DNA of 64,000 nucleotides, from contig OZ123195.1 in the NCBI GenBank assembly GCA_964204605.1, positions 2,232,001 to 2,296,000 on the forward strand. Direction: 5' to 3'. Positions 53,251 through 63,336 of the stretch are shown here, piece after piece; the first letter of the stretch is position 1, and every line of letters starts with the position of its first letter. The stretch comes from UBA961 sp014191195. GTDB lineage: Bacteria > Bacteroidota > Ignavibacteria > Kapaibacteriales > UBA961. Below the pieces are notes generated by a model. That model did not search any database. It was not told the DNA's origin and saw only the letters and a list, made by a program, of their open reading frames with translations. The translations under genes were made by a program, and so were the position numbers.

Positions 53251-53928
53251 ATGTTCACTCCAAAACATCCTATAATCATAGCACCTTCATTGCTTTCAGC
53301 AGATTTTGCTTATCTACAAAAAGAAGTACACAATTGTGAACAATCTGGTGCAGATATCCTTCATATTGATATAATGGATGGACATTTTGTTCCTAATATT
53401 ACATTTGGTCCAATGATAGTATCTGCAATTCGCCCTCATACATCATTGGTATTGGATTGTCATTTAATGATTGAAAATCCAGATATATATATTCCAGAAT
53501 TTGCCAAAGCCGGCGCAGATTGGATTTCTGTTCATGTAGAGGCATGTAAACACCTGCATAGGACAGTTCATTTAATAAAAGAGCATGGTAAAAAGGCAGG
53601 TATAGTATTAAATCCAGCAACCCCAATAGAATATGCATATGAAGCAGCTCATTTTGCAGACTTTATCTTGCTTATGTCTGTAAATCCAGGTTTTGGAGGT
53701 CAGAAATTTATAGGCAATGTATTATCCAAAGCAAAAAAATTATTCACCTATCTGCAAAAAAACAATCTTTCCCATGTACAATTGGAAATAGATGGAGGAG
53801 TAAGGTTGGATAATGTACAAGAAATAGTCAGTTCTGGTATCAATATCCTTGTTAGTGGGTCAGGTTTATTCTCTGGGGATTTATCTAAAAATATATCTGA
53901 GATGAAGCAGAAAATTGCTACAATGTAG
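53251..53928 (+). CDS. rpe: Ribulose-phosphate 3-epimerase
   Basis: A 225-residue TIM-barrel enzyme that interconverts ribulose-5-P and xylulose-5-P. IAPSLLSADFAYL, HIDIMDGHFVPNITFGP (catalytic Asp and metal-binding His) and the phosphate loops MSVNPGFGGQKF and EIDGGV are intact. The length is normal. Its last 11 bases overlap the end of the convergent GT2 gene. Confidence 0.97.
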   Translation: MFTPKHPIIIAPSLLSADFAYLQKEVHNCEQSGADILHIDIMDGHFVPNITFGPMIVSAIRPHTSLVLDCHLMIENPDIYIPEFAKAGADWISVHVEACKHLHRTVHLIKEHGKKAGIVLNPATPIEYAYEAAHFADFILLMSVNPGFGGQKFIGNVLSKAKKLFTYLQKNNLSHVQLEIDGGVRLDNVQEIVSSGINILVSGSGLFSGDLSKNISEMKQKIATM

Positions 53929-54829
53929 ATTTTTTATAACCTTTTAAAATTCTACTTCCTACAGCATGTCCCACAAAAAAAGTGGCAAAAGATATGGGAA
54001 GAATCGAACATAATGTTTCTGATATAATGCCCAAAAAGGGATGTAATCCGCATTGAAATAAGCGTGCTTTTAATGTAGATTTTGTCAATAAATGTGCTTT
54101 ATATATAGAAGTGAATTCAGGGTGTTTTTTACGTATATAAACAAAATTTTGTTGTCCAAAACTTTCCATTTGATCTAATGCAAAAGGAATTGTCTTTCCC
54201 ATTACAGAGTCTGAAATAGCAGATGCATTATATATCGGCTTGCAAGAAAACTTTTTGTGTAAACGATAAGCAAATTCAGTGTCTCCACCTCCATAACTTT
54301 TCATTGTGGCATCTTGTCCACCAATCGAAGTAAAAAATCTAGAAGGTAAACCCAGATTACCAGTTGTTATATAAGTAAAGGGAATTTCCTGTCCATTCTT
54401 ATATTTTCTTTTCCCTCTTGTATGTAAATATGCTGCCCAAAGATTTGTGCTTGCATTTTGGTATATAATATCACCAATAGAGACGGTATTATTCTGTTTT
54501 AAAATAGAGTGATGTTGCTGAAGGAAATCCTTTCGAGGGACACAATCTGAATCACAAAAAATTAAAAATTCAGATTCCACATAAGGTAAGCTTAAATTTC
54601 TGGTAGCATTTCTACCATGATTTTGACAATCAGCATGTTGAAGAATTCTTATAGAATAAGAAGCTTTGTAAGTATAATCTTGTAAAAAAGAAAGTGTTTC
54701 ATCAGTAGATCCATCAATACAAACAAAAACACGAAAATTCTTTATTGTTTGGTGTTCAAAAGCTACAAGACAATTCTTTAACTCTTCATAATTATTATAT
54801 GTTGGAATGATAATATCGAATAAAAACAT
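53918..54829 (-). CDS. Glycosyltransferase family 2
   Basis: A 303-residue GT-A enzyme. The N-terminal nucleotide-sugar fold has IIIPTYNNYEELKNCL and VCIDGSTDETLSFL. The DxD-equivalent is IFCDSDCVPR. A galactosyltransferase-like C-terminal segment follows (GGQDATMKSYGGGDTEFAYR). There is no clear membrane helix except a weak hydrophobic stretch near the C-terminus. It is paired with a flippase 2 nt upstream, suggesting synthesis and export of a surface glycan. It overlaps rpe by 11 nt. Confidence 0.9.
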   Translation of the reverse strand: MFLFDIIIPTYNNYEELKNCLVAFEHQTIKNFRVFVCIDGSTDETLSFLQDYTYKASYSIRILQHADCQNHGRNATRNLSLPYVESEFLIFCDSDCVPRKDFLQQHHSILKQNNTVSIGDIIYQNASTNLWAAYLHTRGKRKYKNGQEIPFTYITTGNLGLPSRFFTSIGGQDATMKSYGGGDTEFAYRLHKKFSCKPIYNASAISDSVMGKTIPFALDQMESFGQQNFVYIRKKHPEFTSIYKAHLLTKSTLKARLFQCGLHPFLGIISETLCSILPISFATFFVGHAVGSRILKGYKKSTL

Positions 54830-54831
54830 AG

Positions 54832-56139
54832 TTATTTATACTTTTTTAGGCCAGATTTAGCAAAATGAAAGATATCGGGAATTGCCCTGAAAAAGTCTTT
54901 CAAAGTAAAAACCTGTTTATGAATTGCGAAACGTATACCAAAAATGGCAAAACTTACATTATAAAAGATAGTGCCAAATGAGACCATTGATTCTGCATGA
55001 ACAATACCAATTAATACAGAAGCTGTAATTCCAGCTAAACAACTTATTATTGAATTAAATAATAAAGCTGGCATATCATCATAAATTATATACACGATAG
55101 CCATTGTATTCATTGGTAAAGCAATAGCAGATAACATTAGCCATTGAAAATGACCAAATGCAAGCGAATATTTTGTGCTTAAAAAAGTATGTACAGCCCA
55201 TTCTCCAATTCCTGCATTCATGATAATCACTAAAACAAGAATACTACATATAGAAAATGAAAGCATTTTAGAAGTAAGAGATTTTTCTGCTTCTTTATCA
55301 TTACGTGCATGAATTCTAACCATAGCTGGATAATATAAACCGCCAATTCCATCAATTAAAGCTTCAAAAAATCTAAAAAGTGTTTTAGCGGATTGAAAAA
55401 TACCAACTATAGTAGCCCCAAAAAAGTATTGAACAAAATACAAATCAAGTTGTTTCATAATTGTACTAGGTAAAGCCCAAGAAACCTGATATCCACCAAA
55501 TCTATAAAATTGTTGTATTGCATCTTTATCTGGAATTTCTAAGTCAATTGATGAAAAAGTAAAGAAAAGTCCTGTTAATGAACTTAATGAAGTACCAATG
55601 CCAGTAATCCATATCATATCAAGTAAAGATAATTCTGCATGTATAGAGAGTAAATAAAAAGTAACAGTAATCATACTACCAAACCAAATGCTATTGGTAA
55701 TAAATACTTCTTTCATTTTAGTATCACGCAATAAGAATTTTACGGACATGATTCTAGGAAGATTTAACAAACATAATAAAGGTAAATATGTTGCAACTTG
55801 GATAAGCCTTGGCTCGGAAAATAAAAGCGAAAGATGGGTTTTACTAAGAAAAATAATGAGAGCTAAACCCATAGAAAGCCCTGTATGGGATATCATGGAC
55901 AAGGCATTGATTTTAGGTCTTAAAGAATTATCAGATCCAAAACGAATAATAGATTGCAAAGAAAAATTGTCACTTAAAGTACCAATTGTGAGTACTAATG
56001 CATCTAGTAATGCAAATAAGCCAAACTCACTAGGTTGCATTCTACTTACTTGAAGCATCCTAATAATACCATAAGTTATAAAAAGTCCTTTGTCAAGAAC
56101 AGTCCAAGTAATTTTGCCAATGTGGTCTTGAATGCGCAT
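54832..56139 (-). CDS. Polysaccharide flippase (Wzx/MATE-like)
   Basis: A 435-residue multispanning membrane protein with about 12 hydrophobic helices and few charged residues. It starts with a MRIQDHIGKITWTVLDKG amphipathic stretch, and PSEFGLFALLDALV follows, the typical beginning of oligosaccharide flippases (MOP superfamily). A cytoplasmic tail, FRAIPDIFHFAKSGLKKYK, ends the protein. It probably moves lipid-linked glycan across the inner membrane. It is the first gene of a pair with the GT2 gene, with 2 nt between them. Confidence 0.88.
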   Translation of the reverse strand: MRIQDHIGKITWTVLDKGLFITYGIIRMLQVSRMQPSEFGLFALLDALVLTIGTLSDNFSLQSIIRFGSDNSLRPKINALSMISHTGLSMGLALIIFLSKTHLSLLFSEPRLIQVATYLPLLCLLNLPRIMSVKFLLRDTKMKEVFITNSIWFGSMITVTFYLLSIHAELSLLDMIWITGIGTSLSSLTGLFFTFSSIDLEIPDKDAIQQFYRFGGYQVSWALPSTIMKQLDLYFVQYFFGATIVGIFQSAKTLFRFFEALIDGIGGLYYPAMVRIHARNDKEAEKSLTSKMLSFSICSILVLVIIMNAGIGEWAVHTFLSTKYSLAFGHFQWLMLSAIALPMNTMAIVYIIYDDMPALLFNSIISCLAGITASVLIGIVHAESMVSFGTIFYNVSFAIFGIRFAIHKQVFTLKDFFRAIPDIFHFAKSGLKKYK

Positions 56140-56169
56140 TGCAATCCAGTATATCTATGAAATAAGTAT

Positions 56170-56201
56170 ATTGATACTATCAATAAACGTGCATATTTTT
56201 G
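56170..56201 (+). promoter_or_regulatory. Promoter of the duplicated membrane protein gene
   Basis: TTG at 56171-56173, 20 nt, then a perfect -7 element TATTTTTG (56194-56201). The leader is about 108 nt to the ATG at 56317. Confidence 0.6.
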
Positions 56202-56316
56202 ATTATAATTAAATAAAAATTTGCTTATTCAAAATACAATGCACTATTTGCCAATTGAAAATACAATTTGTTGATTTTTATTTAGAATAAATCTTCATTT
56301 ACAAAGGAAGAGAGAT

Positions 56317-57054
56317 ATGAGTTCAAATTCAATTAGCTTAGACATCAAAAGTGTGCTGGGCTCATTAGTTATTGGTTTAGTTGCTGTATTTGGTTTAGGT
56401 TGGATTAGTGGCTCTGCATTTGTAGCATTACCTTTTCCTGTACTGTCTGTATTATCTGGTTATATACTTACTGGAATGGCAGCTGGTTTATTATCAAAAG
56501 GTGAAACGATAGCAGAACCAGGTATTTCATCTGTATTGGTAAGTATAGCATTGTATTTTTTCCTTCCAGGATTACACTTGCAAGGATTTGCTGATTTGTC
56601 TCCGGAACTTATGATTACTATGGGAATGAATGGCGTATTATTATCATTTGCTGGTGCATGGGCTGGTGAAAAATTCCAAGGTACTCAAGAAGGAGAGGCA
56701 TCTGAAGAACAAGTTATGGAATGGGGATGGGTTTTAGCTGGAACTATTCTAGGTGTTATGGTTACAATTTTAATGTCTACATTATTTATTGTATTATTTG
56801 GTTTAAATACAGATCCACAATTTATAGGATTTGTGATTGGTTTATTATCTACTGGATTTATCATTGGTTTTCGTTCACCTGGAATCACAATTAGAGAAGC
56901 TGCATTAGCAGGTTTTTTTGCTTTGGTGATAGATTTAGATGTTTTAACTATTGCACTTGTTCCACCAAGTTTTGATGGTATTATGATATCATTAGTATTA
57001 GGTACTGTACTTGCAATGGTAGGTGCATGGATAGGTGAAAAAGTTCAAGGATAA
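56317..57054 (+). CDS. Uncharacterised membrane protein with an internal duplication
   Basis: A 245-residue protein with eight predicted helices arranged as two similar halves of about 110 residues. The first half ends AGAWAGEKFQG and the second ends VGAWIGEKVQG. Both contain a SGYILTGMAAG / FVIGLLSTG helix followed by a PGI(S/T) loop (AEPGISS, RSPGITI). It has no signal peptide or known catalytic motif. It may be a small channel, transporter or DUF5518-like protein; function is unknown. It is a single gene with its own promoter, divergent from the flippase and 161 nt before the SBBP-repeat protein gene. Confidence 0.75.
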   Translation: MSSNSISLDIKSVLGSLVIGLVAVFGLGWISGSAFVALPFPVLSVLSGYILTGMAAGLLSKGETIAEPGISSVLVSIALYFFLPGLHLQGFADLSPELMITMGMNGVLLSFAGAWAGEKFQGTQEGEASEEQVMEWGWVLAGTILGVMVTILMSTLFIVLFGLNTDPQFIGFVIGLLSTGFIIGFRSPGITIREAALAGFFALVIDLDVLTIALVPPSFDGIMISLVLGTVLAMVGAWIGEKVQG

Positions 57055-57215
57055 TAAGTATTTCAATAGTGAACATATAGCTTTGATTATCCCATAACAT
57101 TTACGATGTTTGTTATATCACTAACAGATAGTATTTTAGTGATAGCAGCATTAATGGTTGTCTTAAAAATTCGGGAATTTTTGGATAATCTTCAGTTCAC
57201 TTCGTTATTTACATT

Positions 57216-60200
57216 ATGAATTGCAGCCCTTTTGGCACTTTGTGCAGAATATACTATTCAAGTATATTATTGCTCTTTTTTATTGCTTCATGTACTATTA
57301 CAGAGGCATATAATCTTGTACAAAGTAAGAGTACTGCCTCTGGTATATATAGGGGTATTGTCCTAAATTCAGGACAATACCCTTCTTTTATTTATGGTTA
57401 TACCTCTAATAACAATACATCCTTATGGTTTACTAAGCAAGGATTAATGTTTGATATCCATCACTCTATTATATCTGAAGTTTCAGGAAAACAAAGTGAA
57501 AAAAAATATGCTGTTTCACTTGTATTTACTGATAATAATGGCAATGACATTGTTAATGATATACAGGATATTCATCAAGTTGGAACAATTCAAGCATGTA
57601 AACAAACAAACGAAGCTTCAGAAATTGCTGTATGTGATGATATAACATTGAAATTTCCTGCTTTAGGAATGAATTTTAAGTATATCAACAATTCTCTATC
57701 ATGGATAATACATACCCCTTCCATTAATGATTCCTTGCCAAATATCTCTCTTTATGGTGCAGATTCTGTTCATTATGAAAAGGAATTATCAAGAATTACT
57801 ATCCATACAGGTGGTATAAAAACTCATATAGCAGTTCCAAAACTATTTGTGAATGATAGGCATGATTATATGCCATTGATACTCAATAAAACTGATTCAC
57901 ATTCTTTTTCATTATCAATTGATTCACAGAATAAAAAAGAGCAAAAACTTATTATCTCATTGGAGTATGCCATATTAATTGGTGGATCAGAAAATGAATC
58001 TGCAAATGCAATAGCTTTAGATACAAGTAGAAATATATATATCACAGGTGAAACAACATCTAAAGATTTTCCAGTTTCAATCGGGGCATATATTACGCCA
58101 TTTAAGGGTGCTAGAGATATTTTTATTGCTAAATATGATTCAACTGGACAAAAACAAATCTTTGCTTTAGTGATTGGTGGTTCTGCTTTTGACCAAGCAT
58201 ATGCAATTGCTGTAGACTTAGAAGGTAATTCATATATTACGGGTACAACAAGTTCTTCGGATTTTCCTACTACTATTGGTGCTATATCAGAAAAAGGCGG
58301 ATTTGGCGATGATGATGCATTCTTTCTAAAAATAAGCAAAGATGGCAAACAATTATTGTATTCTACATTTTTAACAGGAAATTCTGATGATGTAGGCAGA
58401 AGCATTGCAGTTGATTACAAAGGTGATGTTTTTCTAGCAGGATCTACAGGGGCAATACAGAATAAACCACATACATTCCTTAAAACAAAAAATGCATACG
58501 ATACATCCTATAATGGCGGAGCATTAGATGGATTTATCGCTAAAATTCGTCCTATTGGAAATGGCATCAATGATTTGGTGTATGCTACATTGATTGGAGG
58601 TAATGGTAATGATACTCCGCATAGTATTTCTATAGATTCTAAAGGAAATGCATATATAGCTGGTGAAACAAATTCTCAGGCCTTTCCAGTTACTCCTTTT
58701 TCCTTAAGACAATTGCCAGGTGGCGGGTCAGATGGTTTTGTTGCAAAAATGAGCCCTTTGGGTGATTCTTTATTGTATAGCACTTTATTGGCTGGTTCTG
58801 CTGATGACAGAGCTTTAAGCATTGTATATGATGAAGTACTAAATACAATGTTTGTATCAGGTTCAACGGCTTCAGATGGAACTTTGTCTTTGGATAAGAA
58901 TATAGTGCCATTCCCATTTCCTACTACCCCAAATAGTTTTGATACATCGTATAATGGTGGGTTAACAGATGGTTTTATCATGAAGATAAAGCCAGATATT
59001 ACAGATCAAAATCAGATAAAATTTTCTTCTTTTATTGGTGGTAAAGGAGAAGATATTGTCCATTCTATTTGTGTGGATGTATGCTCTGCAGTATATATTA
59101 CTGGTTCAACCACTTCATCGGATTTCCCATTTACTGATGATGCATTTGATAAAAGCTGTATAAATCAAGAAAGTTTTATAGCAAAATTGGGAGCACTTGG
59201 TAATATTCTTGTATTCTCTAGTTTTTATGGTGGAAGTTTAGATGATGCTGGAGCTGGCATTACAGTAGATAAAACTGGAGCTGTATATGTTTCGGGTTAT
59301 TCTGAATCTAAAGATTTACCAGAAATCAATGCCAATCTTTCAAGTAAGAGAGATGCATTTATCATAAAGGCCCAAGTTGGGATATTACCTTTAAGGCCAG
59401 AAATAAAAACAAGTGGTCCTGTAAAATTCTGCATAGGTGGAAGTGTACTCTTAGACGCAAAGTCAAACAATTTTGTATCATATCAATGGCGAAAAGATAG
59501 AGAGATTATATCTGGTGCAAATACAGCAACATATATTGCTAATCAAAAAGGAATATACACTGTAGATGTAATGGATGCAAGTGGATGTACGGGATCTGAA
59601 AAGATAGAAATAACAGTTTTCGAGTCGCCTTTAATACAGATTGCATCAAAAGAAAGGGTGATATGTCCGGGTGACACTATTCCTTTAAGAATAATATCTA
59701 AAGATTCAATTATAGCTGTAAAATGGTTTTCTGATGCTGTATTATCTTGTGATACTTGTAATGAGATATTAGTTCAACCAAGTAAAACAACAAAATATTA
59801 TATCACAATTACCGATACAAATCGATGTACAAATACAGATTCATTAATAGTATATGTATTAGATTCTAATTCGTTAATTGTTAATCAGTTACAAGATACT
59901 TTGGCTATTTGCCCAGGGGACTCTATTTGGGCTTATATTCCTATTATAAATAATGAAGATGTTCCATTACAGATGAAAATTTTGTCAAATGTAGATCCTT
60001 TGTTTTCTATTCTGCAAGATTCATTGATAGTAAATGGCAAAGACACTGTACTATTTCCAGTGTATTTTAAAGGAAGTGTAAATCAACAGTATTATTCATA
60101 TACAGTTCAGTTTGTAAATCAATGTTCGATTATAAAAAATAGTACATTTACTGTTTCTGTAGAAAGCCCTCAACTACAGATAAAAGCAATTTCAGATACG

Positions 60201-61148
60201 TCTATATGTCAGCTTGATGCTTCAAGAAGATATATTACAGTAAAAAATAATAGCAGAGTATCTTCGGTATTATCTATTAATGGAGGTGCAAATAGATTTA
60301 TTATTAATCCTCCTACCCAAACAATTTATCCAAAAGATAGTGTTGAATTTATTGTAGATTTTGCTGGAGATACAACTGGCACCTATACTGTGTCTTATTC
60401 TTTATTAAACTCTTGCGGTGGCAAAGATTCTATAGGAATAACTGTGAATGTTATAGGAAATCCAATGATAGTTAGTTTGCATCAATCTGATACTAATGCT
60501 GCTATTACTGGACAAAATATCATTCAATTTGTAGAAATAGATACTATTAACTTATTCAATAATTCAACTAATAAAACGGTAACATTTACTCTATATCCAG
60601 AAAAAACGTCTCTACATTTAGATTCAGTTCTCTCTTCTTCTTGTGATGTTTCTGTGATAAAATCTATAGACTCATTTATTATTACCTTAGCAAATTGCAA
60701 AGGCATCATCAATCCGCTTGCAGAGCTTCATTATCGCTCTGTTATTGGGGCTACGCTAAAGCCAGAAGTAAGAATAACTAATGTATTCGCAGCAGATAGA
60801 TGTATATCGGCTTATCCGGGCAAGATTGATACAATTTTATTGCTTCCTTATGGATGTGAATTATCAACCTTGAATATATATTCTATGGTGTCTACTTTAT
60901 ATTCAGTAGAAAGAAATCCATTACAAGAGCAAATTTCCATACAATATTCAACAGTAGAGCAAGTGCCGGTTGAATTTATCGTGTATTCAATGTTAGGAGA
61001 GCAAATTCAGCATATTCAATTGCCTTATCATAAACCAGGAGTATATCAAGTTCAGATTCAGTCCGATAAATTAGTGTCTGGAACATATATACTTCTTTAT
61101 AAAGCAGGACAATATGCAGATTCACGTATAATCACAATTCAACGATGA
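57216..61148 (+). CDS. Large exported SBBP beta-propeller protein with T9SS-type C-terminus
   Basis: A 1310-residue protein. A hydrophobic signal segment ends near residue 32 (SCTITEA). Residues about 250-725 hold seven SBBP repeats, each with a GG(S/N)..(D/E) core followed by a D-x-x-G-N-x-Y-(I/V)-(T/S)-G strand (e.g. IALDTSRNIYITGETTSKDFP, core RNIYITGETTSKDFP). Seven copies match a seven-bladed propeller. An Ig-like domain follows (YQWRKDREIISGANTATY, about 755-810), then beta-rich repeats rich in DSI/NNS. The C-terminal about 80 residues (VEFIVYSMLGEQIQ, SGTYILLYKAG) fit a T9SS sorting domain. It heads an operon with the OmpA gene 10 nt on. Confidence 0.85.
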   Translation: MNCSPFGTLCRIYYSSILLLFFIASCTITEAYNLVQSKSTASGIYRGIVLNSGQYPSFIYGYTSNNNTSLWFTKQGLMFDIHHSIISEVSGKQSEKKYAVSLVFTDNNGNDIVNDIQDIHQVGTIQACKQTNEASEIAVCDDITLKFPALGMNFKYINNSLSWIIHTPSINDSLPNISLYGADSVHYEKELSRITIHTGGIKTHIAVPKLFVNDRHDYMPLILNKTDSHSFSLSIDSQNKKEQKLIISLEYAILIGGSENESANAIALDTSRNIYITGETTSKDFPVSIGAYITPFKGARDIFIAKYDSTGQKQIFALVIGGSAFDQAYAIAVDLEGNSYITGTTSSSDFPTTIGAISEKGGFGDDDAFFLKISKDGKQLLYSTFLTGNSDDVGRSIAVDYKGDVFLAGSTGAIQNKPHTFLKTKNAYDTSYNGGALDGFIAKIRPIGNGINDLVYATLIGGNGNDTPHSISIDSKGNAYIAGETNSQAFPVTPFSLRQLPGGGSDGFVAKMSPLGDSLLYSTLLAGSADDRALSIVYDEVLNTMFVSGSTASDGTLSLDKNIVPFPFPTTPNSFDTSYNGGLTDGFIMKIKPDITDQNQIKFSSFIGGKGEDIVHSICVDVCSAVYITGSTTSSDFPFTDDAFDKSCINQESFIAKLGALGNILVFSSFYGGSLDDAGAGITVDKTGAVYVSGYSESKDLPEINANLSSKRDAFIIKAQVGILPLRPEIKTSGPVKFCIGGSVLLDAKSNNFVSYQWRKDREIISGANTATYIANQKGIYTVDVMDASGCTGSEKIEITVFESPLIQIASKERVICPGDTIPLRIISKDSIIAVKWFSDAVLSCDTCNEILVQPSKTTKYYITITDTNRCTNTDSLIVYVLDSNSLIVNQLQDTLAICPGDSIWAYIPIINNEDVPLQMKILSNVDPLFSILQDSLIVNGKDTVLFPVYFKGSVNQQYYSYTVQFVNQCSIIKNSTFTVSVESPQLQIKAISDTSICQLDASRRYITVKNNSRVSSVLSINGGANRFIINPPTQTIYPKDSVEFIVDFAGDTTGTYTVSYSLLNSCGGKDSIGITVNVIGNPMIVSLHQSDTNAAITGQNIIQFVEIDTINLFNNSTNKTVTFTLYPEKTSLHLDSVLSSSCDVSVIKSIDSFIITLANCKGIINPLAELHYRSVIGATLKPEVRITNVFAADRCISAYPGKIDTILLLPYGCELSTLNIYSMVSTLYSVERNPLQEQISIQYSTVEQVPVEFIVYSMLGEQIQHIQLPYHKPGVYQVQIQSDKLVSGTYILLYKAGQYADSRIITIQR

Positions 61149-61158
61149 AGGTGATTAT

Positions 61159-63327
61159 ATGTACATGATAATAAGAATATTCCTTTCCTTTTTATTGCAT
61201 GCTTGTTTATCGATATATATGCATCCATATATATTAGCCCAAGAAGAATCAGATGCAAAAACATCACTGCCTATATGGTATGGATTCGGATTACAAGGAA
61301 TGTATGTACATCATAATACCGATGGAAATTTGCAATGCTTGAATGATCCAGCATGTCCTTCTTTTAATAGTGGATCTGGTTTTGGATTAGGACCACTTTT
61401 ATCGATTGAATGGATGAAAAATAATTGGGGATTATTAAGTACTTTATCGTATAATATGGCCAATGGGAACTTAGAAATAGAAGATAGAAGAGCACTAACT
61501 GTAAATGAATTAGGACAAATTGTACCATTAGTAAGAAATCATTCTTTAACAGTGCAAGTACATAATATTACCAGTAATATCGCTCTTCAAATGAAAACTG
61601 GAGATATAAGAATATATGCAGGAACGAATATTGGCTTTTTAATTAATCCACATTGGACAGCATCTTCATCATTAATTTCACCATCGAATATTACATTCCC
61701 ATCAGGTAAAAGAGATACAGTATTTGTTAATGAACAAACCATTCAAAATCATAATCCAATACAATTTGGATCGATAGTAGGTATTGGTTATGATATCACA
61801 TTAAAAGATAAAGTAAAAATATCACCAGAATTAACTTATAGCCTACCATTTAGTTCAATGGTAAGTTCATCAGATTGGAAGCAATCTTCTTTAGCATTGT
61901 CGGTTTCAATAAGATGGGGTAAAGAATCAAAAAAAGATGAAGAATTCAAAAAAGATATATTTATAGATACCATAGAAGTAAAAAGGCCTGAATTCATAGG
62001 AAAAAGAATAGTGAAAGGATCTACTCTTCAATCTTTAGAGATATCCGAAACTTCTTCTGCTATCATAACCACAGAAATTATTAAAAGAACAGATACTTTG
62101 ATCATTGGAAGTTTACCACCTGCACCCGCAAAACCACCTACAGTAAATCTATTAGCTTATGCACCGCAAGATTCTGTATTGCAACAGGTAAAAGCTATTA
62201 CCTTGCAAGGACAATTTGTCACAGAAGGATTTCCAATTTTGCCATTGGTGTTTTTCAAACCACATTCTTCCGAATTAGCAGAACGATATCATCAATTAGA
62301 ATCTTCTGAAGGATTTAGATCTGATAGTTTAGAACCAAATTCGATACTTCAGCATAAAGATATCTTGAATATCATCGGAGAGAGATTGTCGAAAAATGCA
62401 AAAGCTACGATAAACCTGTCTAGTATGTCCGATCCGATTACAGAAAAATCTGATTGTGATTTAGCATTGCAAAGAGCACAGACAGTAAAGCAATATTTAG
62501 AGAATATATGGTTGATTGATCAATCAAGAATTACAATTAATCCTATGGGAAAGAATTGTATGCCAGAATCACCTACACAATCAAAAACAGAAGCAGGATT
62601 TGAAGAAAATAGAAGGGTAGAAATATATTCAGATGATGATATTATACTTAATCCTGTAGTTAGAACAAGGTATATACAGTTGACAGATTATTCTCCCAAA
62701 ATCATACAATTGCATCCAGAAGGAAGTACAAATACAGGGATAAATACATGGCAACTACATGCAGAATATGGAGATAATGAAATTCTTGATACAAATGGAT
62801 TAGGAATTGCTCCTATTGTAGACTATTCTTTAGAACCCCATATTGCCACATTGATGAATTCAGGAGAACCATCAAAATTTCAAGCCTCTTTAACACTGCA
62901 AGATAGAAAAGGATTATCTAATACTCGTGTTTTAGAAATTCCTATTAATAGAGATACCACAAATTATGCTGTACAACGTTTATCTTTAATGCATTTTGGA
63001 GTGTTAAAATCAACATTGAATGAGGCAGCTAAAGCATCAATAAGTAAATTTATAAGCAATTTAGAACAAGATGCCACCATTAGTATCGTAGGGTATTCCG
63101 ATAATCTAGGAAATCCAATAACTAATAATAGACTGTCAAAATCAAGAGCAAAAACAGTTTGCGATTTTATTAGAAAAATGAGACCCAATTCCAATATTGT
63201 GCAAATTGATGGAGTTGGATTTTCTAAACTTCCTCCAGGTATACTATCTCACGAATTACCGGAAAGTAGATTTTTAAGTAGAACAGTTCAAATTGAAATC
63301 ATCAGAAGCTGGAAAAATTCCGAGTAA
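61159..63327 (+). CDS. Exported protein with barrel-like N-terminus and two OmpA domains
   Basis: A 722-residue protein with a signal peptide ending near YILAQ (residue 30). The first about 240 residues (GLLSTLSYNMANGNLEIEDRR, core LLSTLSYNMANGN) look like an outer-membrane beta-barrel or PorP/OmpX-type domain. A linker about 60 residues long follows. Two OmpA-like domains come next: about 375-500 (VFFKPHSSELAERY, DLALQRAQTVKQYL, NRRVEIYSD) and about 615-720 (HFGVLKSTLNEAAK, GYSDNLGNPITNNRLSKSRAK). The second is more canonical. It probably anchors the outer membrane to peptidoglycan. It sits between the SBBP protein (10 nt) and selD (9 nt). Confidence 0.82.
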   Translation: MYMIIRIFLSFLLHACLSIYMHPYILAQEESDAKTSLPIWYGFGLQGMYVHHNTDGNLQCLNDPACPSFNSGSGFGLGPLLSIEWMKNNWGLLSTLSYNMANGNLEIEDRRALTVNELGQIVPLVRNHSLTVQVHNITSNIALQMKTGDIRIYAGTNIGFLINPHWTASSSLISPSNITFPSGKRDTVFVNEQTIQNHNPIQFGSIVGIGYDITLKDKVKISPELTYSLPFSSMVSSSDWKQSSLALSVSIRWGKESKKDEEFKKDIFIDTIEVKRPEFIGKRIVKGSTLQSLEISETSSAIITTEIIKRTDTLIIGSLPPAPAKPPTVNLLAYAPQDSVLQQVKAITLQGQFVTEGFPILPLVFFKPHSSELAERYHQLESSEGFRSDSLEPNSILQHKDILNIIGERLSKNAKATINLSSMSDPITEKSDCDLALQRAQTVKQYLENIWLIDQSRITINPMGKNCMPESPTQSKTEAGFEENRRVEIYSDDDIILNPVVRTRYIQLTDYSPKIIQLHPEGSTNTGINTWQLHAEYGDNEILDTNGLGIAPIVDYSLEPHIATLMNSGEPSKFQASLTLQDRKGLSNTRVLEIPINRDTTNYAVQRLSLMHFGVLKSTLNEAAKASISKFISNLEQDATISIVGYSDNLGNPITNNRLSKSRAKTVCDFIRKMRPNSNIVQIDGVGFSKLPPGILSHELPESRFLSRTVQIEIIRSWKNSE

Positions 63328-63336
63328 AACTAATCT

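Noticed and set aside
57216..57320. Lipoprotein signal peptide (IASC) in the SBBP protein
   Set aside because: The IASC string fits a lipobox, but the long hydrophobic segment and T9SS-like C-terminus make a plain Sec signal with secretion more likely. Unresolved without experiments.
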